Below are positions 9,062 through 17,967 of a DNA stretch of 35,206 bases, piece after piece. Each line of letters begins with the position of its first letter. Position 1 is the first letter of the stretch. The notes beneath the pieces are model-generated. The model ran no database searches and had not been told where the DNA came from. It saw only the letters and a list, made by a program, of their open reading frames with translations. Origin of the DNA: Verrucomicrobiota bacterium (lineage in GTDB: Bacteria > Verrucomicrobiota > Verrucomicrobiia > Verrucomicrobiales > DEV007); the NCBI GenBank assembly GCA_003402735.1, contig QQNE01000042.1, forward strand, positions 1-35,206, read 5' to 3'. Both the position numbers and the translations under genes were made by a program.

Positions 9062-10444
9062 ATGACCCAGTCTCCGCTCAGCCGCCGCGCCCTCCTCCAA
9101 ACCAGTGCCTCGGGCTTCGGCTGGCTTGCCCTGCAATCTCTCTGGACGGACCCGTCGTTCGGAACGCCGTTGGCGATGACCTCCCCGCATCTCCCACCCA
9201 AGGCGAAACGCGTCGTCTGGTTTTTTCTCGATGGCGGGCTCTCGCATCTCGACAGTTTCGATCACAAGCCACGACTGAACCGCGATCATGGCAAACCGCT
9301 CCAACTCGCCGGGAAAAAGGAGGACATCACCGGCCGCACCACCCAGGCGATTCTCGGCAGTCCCTTCGCCTTCCATCGCCACGGCAAGTGCGGCAAAATG
9401 GTGAGCGAACTCTTCCCCCACATCGGCTCGTGCGTCGATGACCTCACCTTCCTCCACGCGGTGCGCGGGCCATCCCCGGACCACGAGAGCGCCATCGGCA
9501 TGCTTCACGGCGGATCCCTCATGCAGGGCTTCCCCAGCGTCGGCTCCTGGGCACACTACGGACTCGGCTCGGAGAACCAGAACCTCCCCGGTTTCGTGGT
9601 GATGGGTTCCCGGAAACGCATGGTGCGCACCAACGGCTTTTTGCCGCCCATCCACCAGGGATCCCCCTTTTTCCAGGATCCCAAACAACCTTTGAATGAT
9701 CTCGCGATGGCGGAGAAAATGAAATCGCTCCAGCACAACAAGGTGCAGGCGGCCAACCGGCTTGACGAGGTGTTTCTTCAGGCTTCCGGACAAAACCAAG
9801 TCATCGAGGCCGCGATCGCCAACCACGAGAAGGCCTACGCGATGCAGAGCGCCGTGCCCGAGGCCACCGATCTCTCCAAGGAAAGCGCCGCCACCCTGGC
9901 CCTCTACGGTGCCGGGCCGGGCAGCAAGGAGACCGAGGAGTTCGGGAGACAATGTCTCGTGGCCCGACGCCTCCTGGAACGCGGCGTTCGCTTCATCGAG
10001 ATCGTCAAGCCCGGTTGGGACAGCCACGGAAACCTCCGGGAGGAACACGCCAAACACTCCCAGGCCATTGATCGGCCCATCGCCGGTCTCCTCAAGGATC
10101 TGAAGGTCCGCGGACTGCTGGAGGATACGCTCGTCGTCTTCGCCACCGAGTTCGGCCGCACCCCAAACACCGAGGGAGGCGGCGACAAACCGGGCCGCGA
10201 CCATCATCCCTGGGGCTTCACCATTTGGATGGCCGGGGCCGGTTTGCGCCCGGGCATGAGCCACGGGAGCCTCGACGAATTCGGCTACTTCCCGGTCGAA
10301 GGCGCGGTCGAAATTCATGACCTCCACGCCACCGTTCTTCACCTGCTGGGAATCGATCACGAACGCCTCACCTACCACTATTCCGGCCGAGACTTCCGCC
10401 TCACCGATGTCCATGGCCACCTGATCAGAGAAATCCTTGCCTGA
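9062..10444 (+). CDS. DUF1501 exported protein, copy 1
   Basis: DUF1501 protein of 460 aa, the usual genetic partner of PSD1 proteins. The family has an alkaline-phosphatase/sulfatase-like fold, but no reaction is established. The ATG at 9062 opens with a Tat-like leader (SRRALLQTSASGFGWLAL, residues 7-24). The metal-site-like motif DGGLSHLDSFDHKP is at residues 57-70; WDSHGN, FATEFGRTP and GRDHHPWG follow in the second half, and the end is the typical DVHGHLIREILA. The frame is open further upstream, but that stretch overlaps the PSD1 gene and lacks family similarity. Its TGA overlaps the next ATG (TGATG at 10442-10446), which suggests coupled translation with the DUF1592-type gene. Confidence 0.9.
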   Translation: MTQSPLSRRALLQTSASGFGWLALQSLWTDPSFGTPLAMTSPHLPPKAKRVVWFFLDGGLSHLDSFDHKPRLNRDHGKPLQLAGKKEDITGRTTQAILGSPFAFHRHGKCGKMVSELFPHIGSCVDDLTFLHAVRGPSPDHESAIGMLHGGSLMQGFPSVGSWAHYGLGSENQNLPGFVVMGSRKRMVRTNGFLPPIHQGSPFFQDPKQPLNDLAMAEKMKSLQHNKVQAANRLDEVFLQASGQNQVIEAAIANHEKAYAMQSAVPEATDLSKESAATLALYGAGPGSKETEEFGRQCLVARRLLERGVRFIEIVKPGWDSHGNLREEHAKHSQAIDRPIAGLLKDLKVRGLLEDTLVVFATEFGRTPNTEGGGDKPGRDHHPWGFTIWMAGAGLRPGMSHGSLDEFGYFPVEGAVEIHDLHATVLHLLGIDHERLTYHYSGRDFRLTDVHGHLIREILA

Positions 10445-13400
10445 TGCGCTCAACCATTCCATGGCGCGGCTCGCTGAGCCACCTGATCGGCGTGGCGGCC
10501 TTTCTGTTGCTCCCTTCCGCTCTTCAGGGTCGGGAAGGTTACCTGCTCGGTGCGGACAACCAAGTCATCGAGATCGATCGCTCTGGCAAGGTCACCACGG
10601 TCAGGCAGCATCCGGGACACGGCGGCATTTACGATGCCTGGAGGTTGCCAGATGGCGGTCTAGCCTACGTCCACCGGGGCGGGCTGGCCATTTTTGATGC
10701 CTCCGGCAAGATGGTCACGGAACACCCGGCCCCCCCCGGCAGCAAAGGGGCCGAGGCCAACAGCGTGGCGGTGCTGGCAGGCGGAGAGAAATTTGCGCTC
10801 ATGGACAGCGGCGTGAGCCGGATTCGCATCCTGAACCGCGCGGGAACGGTCCTCAGCGAGACGCCACTGCCCGATCTCCAAGAGGATCCGCTGCACTTCC
10901 GCTACCGCATGATCCGCGAAGTGCCGGACGCGAACGCTTTCTGGGTGGCGCAGTATGGCCGCAAGACGGTTCTCAAGGTGGAATCGGGCACCGGACGGAT
11001 CTTGCAAACAATCCCGCTCGAACCGCTGCTCAAGCCGTCGCCATCGGTCCAAAAGGCCTTTGCCGCATTGCCGGCCCGTGACGGCTCCCTCTGGGTGACC
11101 ACCTCCACCGGTTGCCAGTTGCTCCACCTCGACGCGACCGGCGCCAAGCTCGGCTGCTGGACGATCGCGGATCTCGGGCTGCAATGCCGCTATCTCCTCG
11201 GCATGGACTTCCGTGCCAACGGAAACCTGCTCATCGCCTGCGGAGACTATCACCTCAAACAAACCGAGGAAGGGCGCGATTTGCTCGCGGAGATTGACCC
11301 GACCGGCAAGGTCGTCTGGAGGCTCACCCGAGATCAGTTGGTCGATCAGGTTCAGGGCGCGATCGACAAATCCAGCGGCATCGAGGAACTGCGGATCACC
11401 AGCGTCCAGGTCGTGGACCATCCCGCTGAACCTCCGCCTCCCGCCGTTTCCTTGGGCGGGTTCATCGACAAACATTGCGCCGAATGCCATGATGAGGAGA
11501 CCGCCAAGGGGGACTTCGACATCACCGCACTGGCTCTCGATTTCGGCGCCGCCGACACCCGCGCCCGCTGGGTCCGTGTCCTCGACGCCATCGCCCAAGG
11601 GGAGATGCCGCCCCCGGAGAAATCGAAGGTCGACCCGATCGAGCGGGAGACGCTCACCAAACAACTCGGCTCGGACCTGCTCGCCGCTGCGAAGGCGGAG
11701 GTGGCAAAAAACGGGCGGGGACCGGTGCGGCGCCTCACGCGGGTGGAGTTTGAAAACAATCTCCGCGTCCTTCTGAAGCTGCCAGACATCGATATCCGGG
11801 ACAAACTTCCCGAGGACCGCGACGCCCACGGGTTCACCAAAGTCTCCGCCCTGCTCGATATGTCCCGGGTGCAACTGGACGCCTATCTCGACGCCACGGA
11901 GACCGCGCTGCGCGCCGCGATGGCCAGAGACCAACCGCCGCCGCCCCCGGTGACCAAACGGTTCACCGGAACGGAGTTGTTCCCGGGACTGAGCACTTTC
12001 GGCGAACGCGAGGCCATGTTCTTTGCGCGCCACAACCGGATGGTGCCCCTCACCGGGGAAGAGGTGAAGGCCATGACTCCGGAACAACGGCGCGATCCCA
12101 CCCTGGAACTGGCCCTCTTCCGGTCAGCCACCTGGCCTTATTATGGCTATCCACCCGGCTTCCGGGCCCTGGAGAGCGGGGCCTACCGGGTCCGCTTCAG
12201 GGGCCGTGCGGTGCGGCAAGTGCGCGATTTCCGCCTCGTGACCGCGTATGAACCCATCGCCATGACCTTCCGGGCCCGGCAGCCATCCGGCCCGGACGTC
12301 TCCGGAGATGTGCGGGAAACGGGCGGTTGGATGGATTTGCAGCCGGAACCGCGCGATTTCGAGACCACGATCCATCTCAAGGCCGGTGAGACCTTTGAAT
12401 ACAGCCCGCTCGGCTTGCCTGTGCCCTTCATCCGAACCGATGGCGGCTTCTTTTACGACTACCCGCCGATGCCTCCGGAGGGACACCGCGGCGTCGCGAT
12501 TCAATGGCTCGAAGTCATCGGTCCCATCCGCGACACGGAGTGGCCGCCGCCTTCGCATCGCGTTCTCTTTGATGGTGTCAATCCTGCCGTCGGCACCCCC
12601 GCTGAGGCGGATCGCCTGTTCCGCCGTTTTGCCGCCAGAGCCGCGCTGCGTCCGATGAGCCCGGAGTCTCACGCCCCCTTTCTCAAGGTCATCGCCAAAA
12701 AGCAGAGCGAGGGGGCTGCCTTTGCCGATGCCATGATCGCTGGCTACCAAGCGCTGCTTTGTTCCTCACACTGCCTTTACCTCACCGAACCGCGAAACGA
12801 TGCGGAGGAATCCCATTTTGCCATTGCGAACCGGCTCTCGCACTTCCTCTGGAACACCCGCCCGGACGAGGAACTGACCCAACTGGCGACGACCCGTCGG
12901 CTGCGCGACAAGGCAGTGCTGCAGGCGCAAACCCGCCGTCTCATCGGGGATCCATGCTTTGAGCAGTTCGTGCGCACGTTTGCCGAGGAATGGCTCGACC
13001 TCCGCCGGTTGCGGCGCGACATCCCGGACGAACGCCTTTACCCCGAATACCGCAAGGACGACTACCTCGTGGACTCCATGGAGCACGAGACCGTGGCCTT
13101 CCTGCGCGCGATGGTGCGCGACGACCTGCCCGCGAGCGCGGTCATCGCCGCAGACTTCACGTTTGTGAACGATCGCCTCGCGGCCCACTACGATCTGCCT
13201 CGGGTCACCGGATCTGCGATGCAACGCGTGCCCCTGCCGGAAGGAAGCCCGTTCGGCGGGCTGCTCACCCAGGCGGCCCTGATGAAACACACCGCCAACG
13301 GCACCACCACCTCACCGGTGCTGCGCGGGGCTTGGATCATGGAAAAACTTCTCGGACAGCCCCCACCACCGCCCCCAAAAAGCGTTCCGGCCGTGGAACC

Positions 13401-13893
13401 GGACATTCGCGGCGCCTCCACCATCCGGGCTCTCCTCGCAAAACACACCGAGTCCAGGACCTGTAGCTCGTGCCACGCAAAGTTTGATCCGGTCGGCTTT
13501 GCCCTGGAGAACTTCGATGTCATGGGAGCCTGGCGCGACCGCTACCGGGCCATGGAACGGGGCGAGAAAGTCACCGGAATCGATCCTGCAGGCCATCCTT
13601 ACACCTACTTCGTCGGGCAGGCGGTCGATGCCTCTGGTCGGCTCCCCTGCGGAGAAACCTTCCAGGACATTCACGATCTGAAGCGTCACCTGGCCGCAAA
13701 GCCTCGACAACTCGCCAAGAACCTGCTCGAACAACTCGCCCTGCACGCCACGGGCACGCCCGTCGGTCTGGCGGATCGCGAGGAGATCGAAGGCATCCTC
13801 GAGGTCTGCAAGGCCGGGGGTTATCGGCTGCGGGATTTGATTGATGCTCTGGTTCAGAGCCGCCTCTTTCTCGGTTCCACCCTCCAGTCATGA
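10444..13893 (+). CDS. DUF1592-type cytochrome protein with N-terminal beta-propeller
   Basis: Exported protein of 1149 aa. The signal peptide is about residues 1-29. Residues about 30-325 form repeated beta-propeller-like blades (YLLGADNQVIEIDRSGK..., GGLAIFDASGKMV..., SRIRILNRAGTVL...). A PSCyt1-like haem site C345-AE-C348-H349 follows. The C-terminal two thirds carries the DUF1587, DUF1595, DUF1592, DUF1588 and DUF1585 series (PSD5/PSD3/PSD4/PSCyt3/PSD2 in the planctomycete naming), including VRRLTRVEFENNLRVLL at about 425, LSHFLWNTRPDEEL at about 800, and a second haem motif C1007-SS-C1010-H1011 followed by AKFDPVGFALENFD. Its stop overlaps the start of a DUF1552 gene (ATGA), the known partner of this family. 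It is probably a periplasmic or surface redox protein; the substrate is unknown. Confidence 0.88.
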   Translation: MRSTIPWRGSLSHLIGVAAFLLLPSALQGREGYLLGADNQVIEIDRSGKVTTVRQHPGHGGIYDAWRLPDGGLAYVHRGGLAIFDASGKMVTEHPAPPGSKGAEANSVAVLAGGEKFALMDSGVSRIRILNRAGTVLSETPLPDLQEDPLHFRYRMIREVPDANAFWVAQYGRKTVLKVESGTGRILQTIPLEPLLKPSPSVQKAFAALPARDGSLWVTTSTGCQLLHLDATGAKLGCWTIADLGLQCRYLLGMDFRANGNLLIACGDYHLKQTEEGRDLLAEIDPTGKVVWRLTRDQLVDQVQGAIDKSSGIEELRITSVQVVDHPAEPPPPAVSLGGFIDKHCAECHDEETAKGDFDITALALDFGAADTRARWVRVLDAIAQGEMPPPEKSKVDPIERETLTKQLGSDLLAAAKAEVAKNGRGPVRRLTRVEFENNLRVLLKLPDIDIRDKLPEDRDAHGFTKVSALLDMSRVQLDAYLDATETALRAAMARDQPPPPPVTKRFTGTELFPGLSTFGEREAMFFARHNRMVPLTGEEVKAMTPEQRRDPTLELALFRSATWPYYGYPPGFRALESGAYRVRFRGRAVRQVRDFRLVTAYEPIAMTFRARQPSGPDVSGDVRETGGWMDLQPEPRDFETTIHLKAGETFEYSPLGLPVPFIRTDGGFFYDYPPMPPEGHRGVAIQWLEVIGPIRDTEWPPPSHRVLFDGVNPAVGTPAEADRLFRRFAARAALRPMSPESHAPFLKVIAKKQSEGAAFADAMIAGYQALLCSSHCLYLTEPRNDAEESHFAIANRLSHFLWNTRPDEELTQLATTRRLRDKAVLQAQTRRLIGDPCFEQFVRTFAEEWLDLRRLRRDIPDERLYPEYRKDDYLVDSMEHETVAFLRAMVRDDLPASAVIAADFTFVNDRLAAHYDLPRVTGSAMQRVPLPEGSPFGGLLTQAALMKHTANGTTTSPVLRGAWIMEKLLGQPPPPPPKSVPAVEPDIRGASTIRALLAKHTESRTCSSCHAKFDPVGFALENFDVMGAWRDRYRAMERGEKVTGIDPAGHPYTYFVGQAVDASGRLPCGETFQDIHDLKRHLAAKPRQLAKNLLEQLALHATGTPVGLADREEIEGILEVCKAGGYRLRDLIDALVQSRLFLGSTLQS

Positions 13894-15176
13894 CCGCTCC
13901 GCACCCCTTCAACCGCATCCCACGCCGTCGCTTCCTCAGCGGTCTCGGCGTCACCGTCGGACTTCCTTGGCTGGAGCAGACCAGCGCCCAGGAAGCCGGG
14001 CCGAAACGCATGCTGTTGATCTCCAACAATCTCGGCGTCCTGCCCCAACATTTCTTTCCGAAGGACACCGGGCCAGGCTACACGTTGCCCCCTTACCTCA
14101 AGGAACTCGTAGCGTTTCAAAAAGAATTCACCGTCTTCAGCGGTCTTTCCCATCCCGCCGTCACGGGCGGTCACAGCACGGAAAACTGCTTTCTCACCGC
14201 CGCGCGCGATCCCACCCGAAGCGGCTTCCGCAACACCATCTCTCTCGACCAGTATGCCGCGGAAAAGCTCGGCCAACGGACGCGCTTTGCCACGCTCAAC
14301 CTGGGCGTCAACATCGACAAAGCCAACCGCAGTCTCTCCTGGACACGGGACGGGGTGCTGCTGCCCGCGGAGGACAGCCCGTCCTCGCTCTTCCGCAGAA
14401 TGTTCATCCAGGGCGACGCCAAGGCCATCGCCGCTCGCCTGGAACAACTCAAGGCCCGGGGCAGCATCCTCGATGCCGTGAGAGAGGACATCCGCAGCTT
14501 TCAACGCGGACTGGGGGGCAGCGACCAGAGCCGACTCGACCAATACCTCACCTCGGTGCGCGAGCTGGAAGAACGCCTGGCCATCTCTGGCGCCTGGGAA
14601 CAGAAACCCAAGCCGACGACTCCCACTCCGGAACCCAAGGACATTCCCGACAAGGCCCGGTTCTTCCCCAAGATTCAACTCATGTTGGAAATGGCCCGCC
14701 TCGCGTTTGAATCCGATTCCACCCGCATCATCACCCTCATGGTCGACGGATTTGCCACGCCTCCTTTCGAGATCGAGGCCCAGCAACGCACCCGGGATGG
14801 CTACCACAACCTCAGCCACCACGGTCAGTCGCGGGAGAAACTCGCCGAACTGGCCAAGGTCGATCTCCAACAGATGCGCCAACTTCGCGACCTCTTCGCC
14901 GCCCTCGCCTCCACCCCGGCCACCGCAGGCAACCGATTGCTCGACGAGACGATGGTCCTCTACGGCAGCAATCTGGGGGACGCCAATGTGCACAACTGCA
15001 CCAATCTCCCCATCCTCCTCGCCGGGGGCGGGTTCAAGCACGCCGGTCACCTCGCTTTCAACACCTCGAACAACAAACCCCTCTGCAATCTTTTCGTCAC
15101 CATGCTGCAACAGGCTGGCATTGAGACCGGCCATTTCGGTTCCAGCACCGGGACGCTCTCCGGACTGCAGACTTGA
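13890..15176 (+). CDS. DUF1552 (HXXSHH) exported protein
   Basis: DUF1552 family protein, 428 aa, the standard partner of DUF1592-type cytochrome proteins. The N-terminus is a Tat-like leader with three arginines (IPRRRFLSGLGVTVGLPWL, about residues 10-28). The family-naming motif is present as H306-N-L-S309-H310-H311, and an earlier GGHSTENCF motif near residue 92 is also typical. The C-terminal part includes TMVLYGSNLGDANVHNCTNLP and ILLAGGGFKHAGHL, as expected for this alkaline-phosphatase-like fold. The start codon overlaps the preceding stop. The function is not established; a hydrolytic or metal-dependent role with the cytochrome partner is inference. Confidence 0.9.
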   Translation: MTAPHPFNRIPRRRFLSGLGVTVGLPWLEQTSAQEAGPKRMLLISNNLGVLPQHFFPKDTGPGYTLPPYLKELVAFQKEFTVFSGLSHPAVTGGHSTENCFLTAARDPTRSGFRNTISLDQYAAEKLGQRTRFATLNLGVNIDKANRSLSWTRDGVLLPAEDSPSSLFRRMFIQGDAKAIAARLEQLKARGSILDAVREDIRSFQRGLGGSDQSRLDQYLTSVRELEERLAISGAWEQKPKPTTPTPEPKDIPDKARFFPKIQLMLEMARLAFESDSTRIITLMVDGFATPPFEIEAQQRTRDGYHNLSHHGQSREKLAELAKVDLQQMRQLRDLFAALASTPATAGNRLLDETMVLYGSNLGDANVHNCTNLPILLAGGGFKHAGHLAFNTSNNKPLCNLFVTMLQQAGIETGHFGSSTGTLSGLQT

Positions 15177-15188
15177 TCCCCGCGGATG

Positions 15189-15225
15189 CTTTTTTTTCTT
15201 TCTTTCCTTTTCTTTGTCTCTCCTC
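15189..15225 (+). promoter_or_regulatory. Pyrimidine tract ahead of the sugar-dehydrogenase-like gene
   Basis: Bases 15189-15215 are 27 consecutive C/T, and after a single G the tract continues to 15225. It lies between the DUF1552 stop and the next ATG at 15244. A weak 4-bp stem (ATCC/GGAT, just before the T run) could make it a poor intrinsic terminator. Otherwise it would be an unstructured U-rich leader for ribosome loading. Neither role is shown by the sequence alone. Confidence 0.3.
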
Positions 15226-15243
15226 AACCCTCGATCCCACCCC

Positions 15244-17847
15244 ATGAAACCACTTTGCCTTGCCTTCGCTCTCGTGCATCTGGTCGCGCTCTCCCCAGCC
15301 GCCGAACCGCTGGACCCAAAACGGTTTGAACAGGAAATCCTCGTGCCCATGGCGCGCGATGCCACCCAGATGGAGATCCTGCCAAGTGGCGACATCCTCT
15401 TCGCTGAATTCTGGGGAGCGGTGAAGCGTTGGGACGCCAAATCCGGTTCCGTTCAAACCCTCGGCAAGGTGGCCACCCACGCGAAGGGCGAGGTCGGGTT
15501 GCTCGGCATTGCCGCCGACCGGGACTTTGAGCGGACCGGTCACTTCTACGCCTTGTTCTGCCCGCTCGAAAAACCCGAGACCATGCGAGTGAGCCGGTTC
15601 ACGGTGCAGGAAAACGCGCTGGCTGCGGGGTCCGAAGTGGAGCTGCTCTCCTGGCCCTACGACACCGAACACGTCTTTCACATGGGCGGCGCGATGTGGA
15701 TGGATGCGAAGGGGGATCTCTACATCGGGAACGGCGACAACTGCCACTGGAATCCGGGCCTCCCCCAGGACACCCGGCCGGATCGGAAAAACTGGGATGC
15801 TTTCCGTTCCGCCGCAAACTCGCGGGATTTGCGCGGCAAGATTCTCCGCATTCACCCCCGTCCGGATGGCACCTACGCCATCCCCAAAGGCAATCTCTTC
15901 TCCGACGGCAAGGACGGGCGACCGGAGATCTTCGCCATGGGCATCCGCAACCCATTCCGGATGACCGTCGATGACCGGACCGGGACCCTCTATTTCGGCG
16001 ATGTCGGCCCCAATGTGCTTCCGGAACTGGGCGTCAACCCCGTCGGTTACGAGGAGATCAACGCGACCCAAACCGGTGGCAACTTCGGCTGGCCCCTCTT
16101 TGTCGGCCCAAATGAAGCGCTCCCCTTGTATGACTTCGCCACCAACCGCGAGATCAAGCGCTACGCTCCGGAATCCCCGGAAAACCTCTCTCCCAGGAAC
16201 ACCGGCATCACCAAACTGCCCCCGGCCCAACCGGCCTTGATCTGGTATTCCAACCTCCCGTCCAAGGAGTTTCCCTCCCTCGGCAGCGGCGGTCGTTCCA
16301 TCATGGCCGGTCCGGTCTATCATTTCGATCCGGCCAATCCATCGCCCATCAAACTCCCAGAGGCCCTGGACGGTCGTCTCTTCATCTACGAATGGATGCG
16401 GAACTGGGTCCAGACCGTCAAACTCGGCAGCTCCCGTCCCGAGATCGAGCCGTTCCTCCCCTCCCTGTCCCTCCGTCGTCCCATCGACCTCAAGATCGGG
16501 CCCGACGGCGCCCTCTACATGATCGAGTATGGCGATCAATGGTGGGAGAACAACGACAGCCGGATCGTTCGGATCGTCTATCGTCGCGGCAATCGGCCAC
16601 CCGTTCCCTCGCTCGCCTCCAGTGAAACCGCGGGCCTCCAACCCCTCGCTCTCAACTTCGATGCCTCCGCCTCACGCGATCCCGACGGCGATGCCCTCCG
16701 CTTCACCTGGAAGATCAATGGGGTGGATCAGCCGGGCAGCGAACCCAAGTTTGCCCATACCTTTGTCGAATCGGGGACTTATGAGGTCTCCATCGCCGTC
16801 GCCGACAAACACGGCGCAACCTCCAAGGCCAGCGAGACCATCCACATCGGCAATGCACGGCCCGCGGTCCGTTTCGAGTCGCCCGCACACGGCTCATTTT
16901 TTGAGTGGGACTCCGCGATCCCCTACAAGATCTCCGTCACCGAATCCGATGGCGATCCCGTGCAGCCCAATCTGATCACGATGCAGGCGGAGTTTCGCGG
17001 TCGCCGCTTTGACGGCCCGGGCGACACCGCCCTGGTCGATCCCGGTCTCGCCTTGATGCGCGGCAGCACCTGCTTCGCCTGTCACATGGCGGACACTCCA
17101 TCCGCCGGTCCCGCCTACAAGACCGTGGCCCTGAAATACAAGGACGACCTCGCCGCGCCCGAACGACTCGCCCAAAAGGTTCTCTCCGGCGGGGCCGGGA
17201 CCTGGGGACAGATCCCGATGCCGCCCCATCCCCAACACAGTCTCGATCAGATCCGTCGCATGATCCATTGGGTGCTCTCCCTCAAGGATGATCCCTCCAG
17301 CCCGCCGCAGTCCGGCCCCAGTGGCATTTGCCGCGCGCCGAAAAAACCGGCCGAGGGGACGAGAGTGGACGAGGGCGTGCTCATCCTCACCGCCGCCTAC
17401 ACCGACGACGGAAAACAAGGCAAGCTCCCGCGCCTCCGCGGCGAAACCTCGGTGGTTCTCCATTCCCGACGCAAAAAGGCCGCCCTGTTCGACGAAAACC
17501 AGGGGATGGCTTATGTCGAGTCTGTGGAGGGCGAGAAAGGCTTGCTCGGCCAGTTCAAGGACGGCGCGCACATTTTCTGGCGCGAGGTGAATCTGGAGGG
17601 AATCCGCCAAATCAAGGCCCGCACCGGAAGCCTTGGCCGCGGCAACGCCACGCTGGAACTCCACGCAAACTCCCCCACCGGCCCCCTGCTCGCCTCCATC
17701 CCCGTGCCTCCCACCGGCGAAGGCCAATTCGTCGAACTGAGCGCTCCCCTCGCCGGACCGGGCGGTCTCACCGACATCTGCGTCGTCGCCCGCTGCCCTG
17801 ACTCGGAAACCCTCCTCGGCCTCAACTGGGTGGAATTCCTCCGCTGA
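15244..17847 (+). CDS. Glucose/sorbosone dehydrogenase-like propeller with PKD and cytochrome c
   Basis: Exported multidomain oxidoreductase, 867 aa, starting at the ATG at 15244 (the upstream open frame overlaps the DUF1552 gene). Signal peptide about 1-20. Residues about 30-445 form a GSDH/PQQ-type six-bladed propeller (EVGLLGIAADRDF, GDLYIGNGDN, MGIRNPFRMTVDD, GGNFGWPLF, LYMIEYGDQWW). A PKD domain follows (about 450-545, DASASRDPDGDALRFTW). A class I cytochrome c has C610-FA-C613-H614 and the likely axial methionine M659 in IPMPPHP. The C-terminus (about 715-867) is a beta-rich, CBM6-like region ending GLNWVEFLR. A plausible job is oxidation of a sugar or aldose with direct electron transfer to the fused haem. 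Whether it really binds PQQ is not visible. It is the last gene of the IclR-headed cassette. Confidence 0.85.
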   Translation: MKPLCLAFALVHLVALSPAAEPLDPKRFEQEILVPMARDATQMEILPSGDILFAEFWGAVKRWDAKSGSVQTLGKVATHAKGEVGLLGIAADRDFERTGHFYALFCPLEKPETMRVSRFTVQENALAAGSEVELLSWPYDTEHVFHMGGAMWMDAKGDLYIGNGDNCHWNPGLPQDTRPDRKNWDAFRSAANSRDLRGKILRIHPRPDGTYAIPKGNLFSDGKDGRPEIFAMGIRNPFRMTVDDRTGTLYFGDVGPNVLPELGVNPVGYEEINATQTGGNFGWPLFVGPNEALPLYDFATNREIKRYAPESPENLSPRNTGITKLPPAQPALIWYSNLPSKEFPSLGSGGRSIMAGPVYHFDPANPSPIKLPEALDGRLFIYEWMRNWVQTVKLGSSRPEIEPFLPSLSLRRPIDLKIGPDGALYMIEYGDQWWENNDSRIVRIVYRRGNRPPVPSLASSETAGLQPLALNFDASASRDPDGDALRFTWKINGVDQPGSEPKFAHTFVESGTYEVSIAVADKHGATSKASETIHIGNARPAVRFESPAHGSFFEWDSAIPYKISVTESDGDPVQPNLITMQAEFRGRRFDGPGDTALVDPGLALMRGSTCFACHMADTPSAGPAYKTVALKYKDDLAAPERLAQKVLSGGAGTWGQIPMPPHPQHSLDQIRRMIHWVLSLKDDPSSPPQSGPSGICRAPKKPAEGTRVDEGVLILTAAYTDDGKQGKLPRLRGETSVVLHSRRKKAALFDENQGMAYVESVEGEKGLLGQFKDGAHIFWREVNLEGIRQIKARTGSLGRGNATLELHANSPTGPLLASIPVPPTGEGQFVELSAPLAGPGGLTDICVVARCPDSETLLGLNWVEFLR

Positions 17848-17883
17848 CGACCGAGGTCTCGCTCCGATCCTTCGGGAAAATTC

Positions 17884-17902
17884 CAAGGAAAACAAATCCT
17901 TG
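17884..17902. promoter_or_regulatory. Short hairpin in the SDR upstream region
   Basis: CAAGGA and TCCTTG form a perfect 6-bp stem around a 7-base A-rich loop. No T tract follows, so it is not a standard terminator. It lies in the AT-richer stretch between the propeller gene and the operator, where the SDR promoter must be; TTGTGA at 17900-17905 is a possible -35. It could be a weak terminator or a second regulator site. Confidence 0.3.
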
Positions 17903-17937
17903 TGAAAGAATCTCCAATGCCCCATCGTTTCTAAAAG

Positions 17938-17955
17938 TGGTATGACCTCCTACCA
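17938..17955. promoter_or_regulatory. Operator upstream of the SDR/GntR operon
   Basis: TGGTATGACCTCCTACCA matches the glcD operator at 17 of 18 positions and keeps 7 of 8 arm pairs. It ends 12 bases before the GTG start of the SDR gene, leaving little or no room for an untranslated leader downstream of it. The position fits a repressor site blocking transcription start. The FadR-type regulator encoded by the second gene of this operon is the likely ligand, giving autoregulation. Confidence 0.7.
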
Positions 17956-17967
17956 CCTCGCAGTCTA

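Noticed and set aside
9038-10462. Long open frame of 474 codons antisense to the DUF1501 gene (and similar long antisense frames at 7492-8946, 10660-12087, 13854-15440, 15097-16641, 19390-21186 and 23776-25839)
   Set aside because: High-GC codon bias leaves the complementary strand open; the products have no recognisable domains, and the sense genes are strongly supported.
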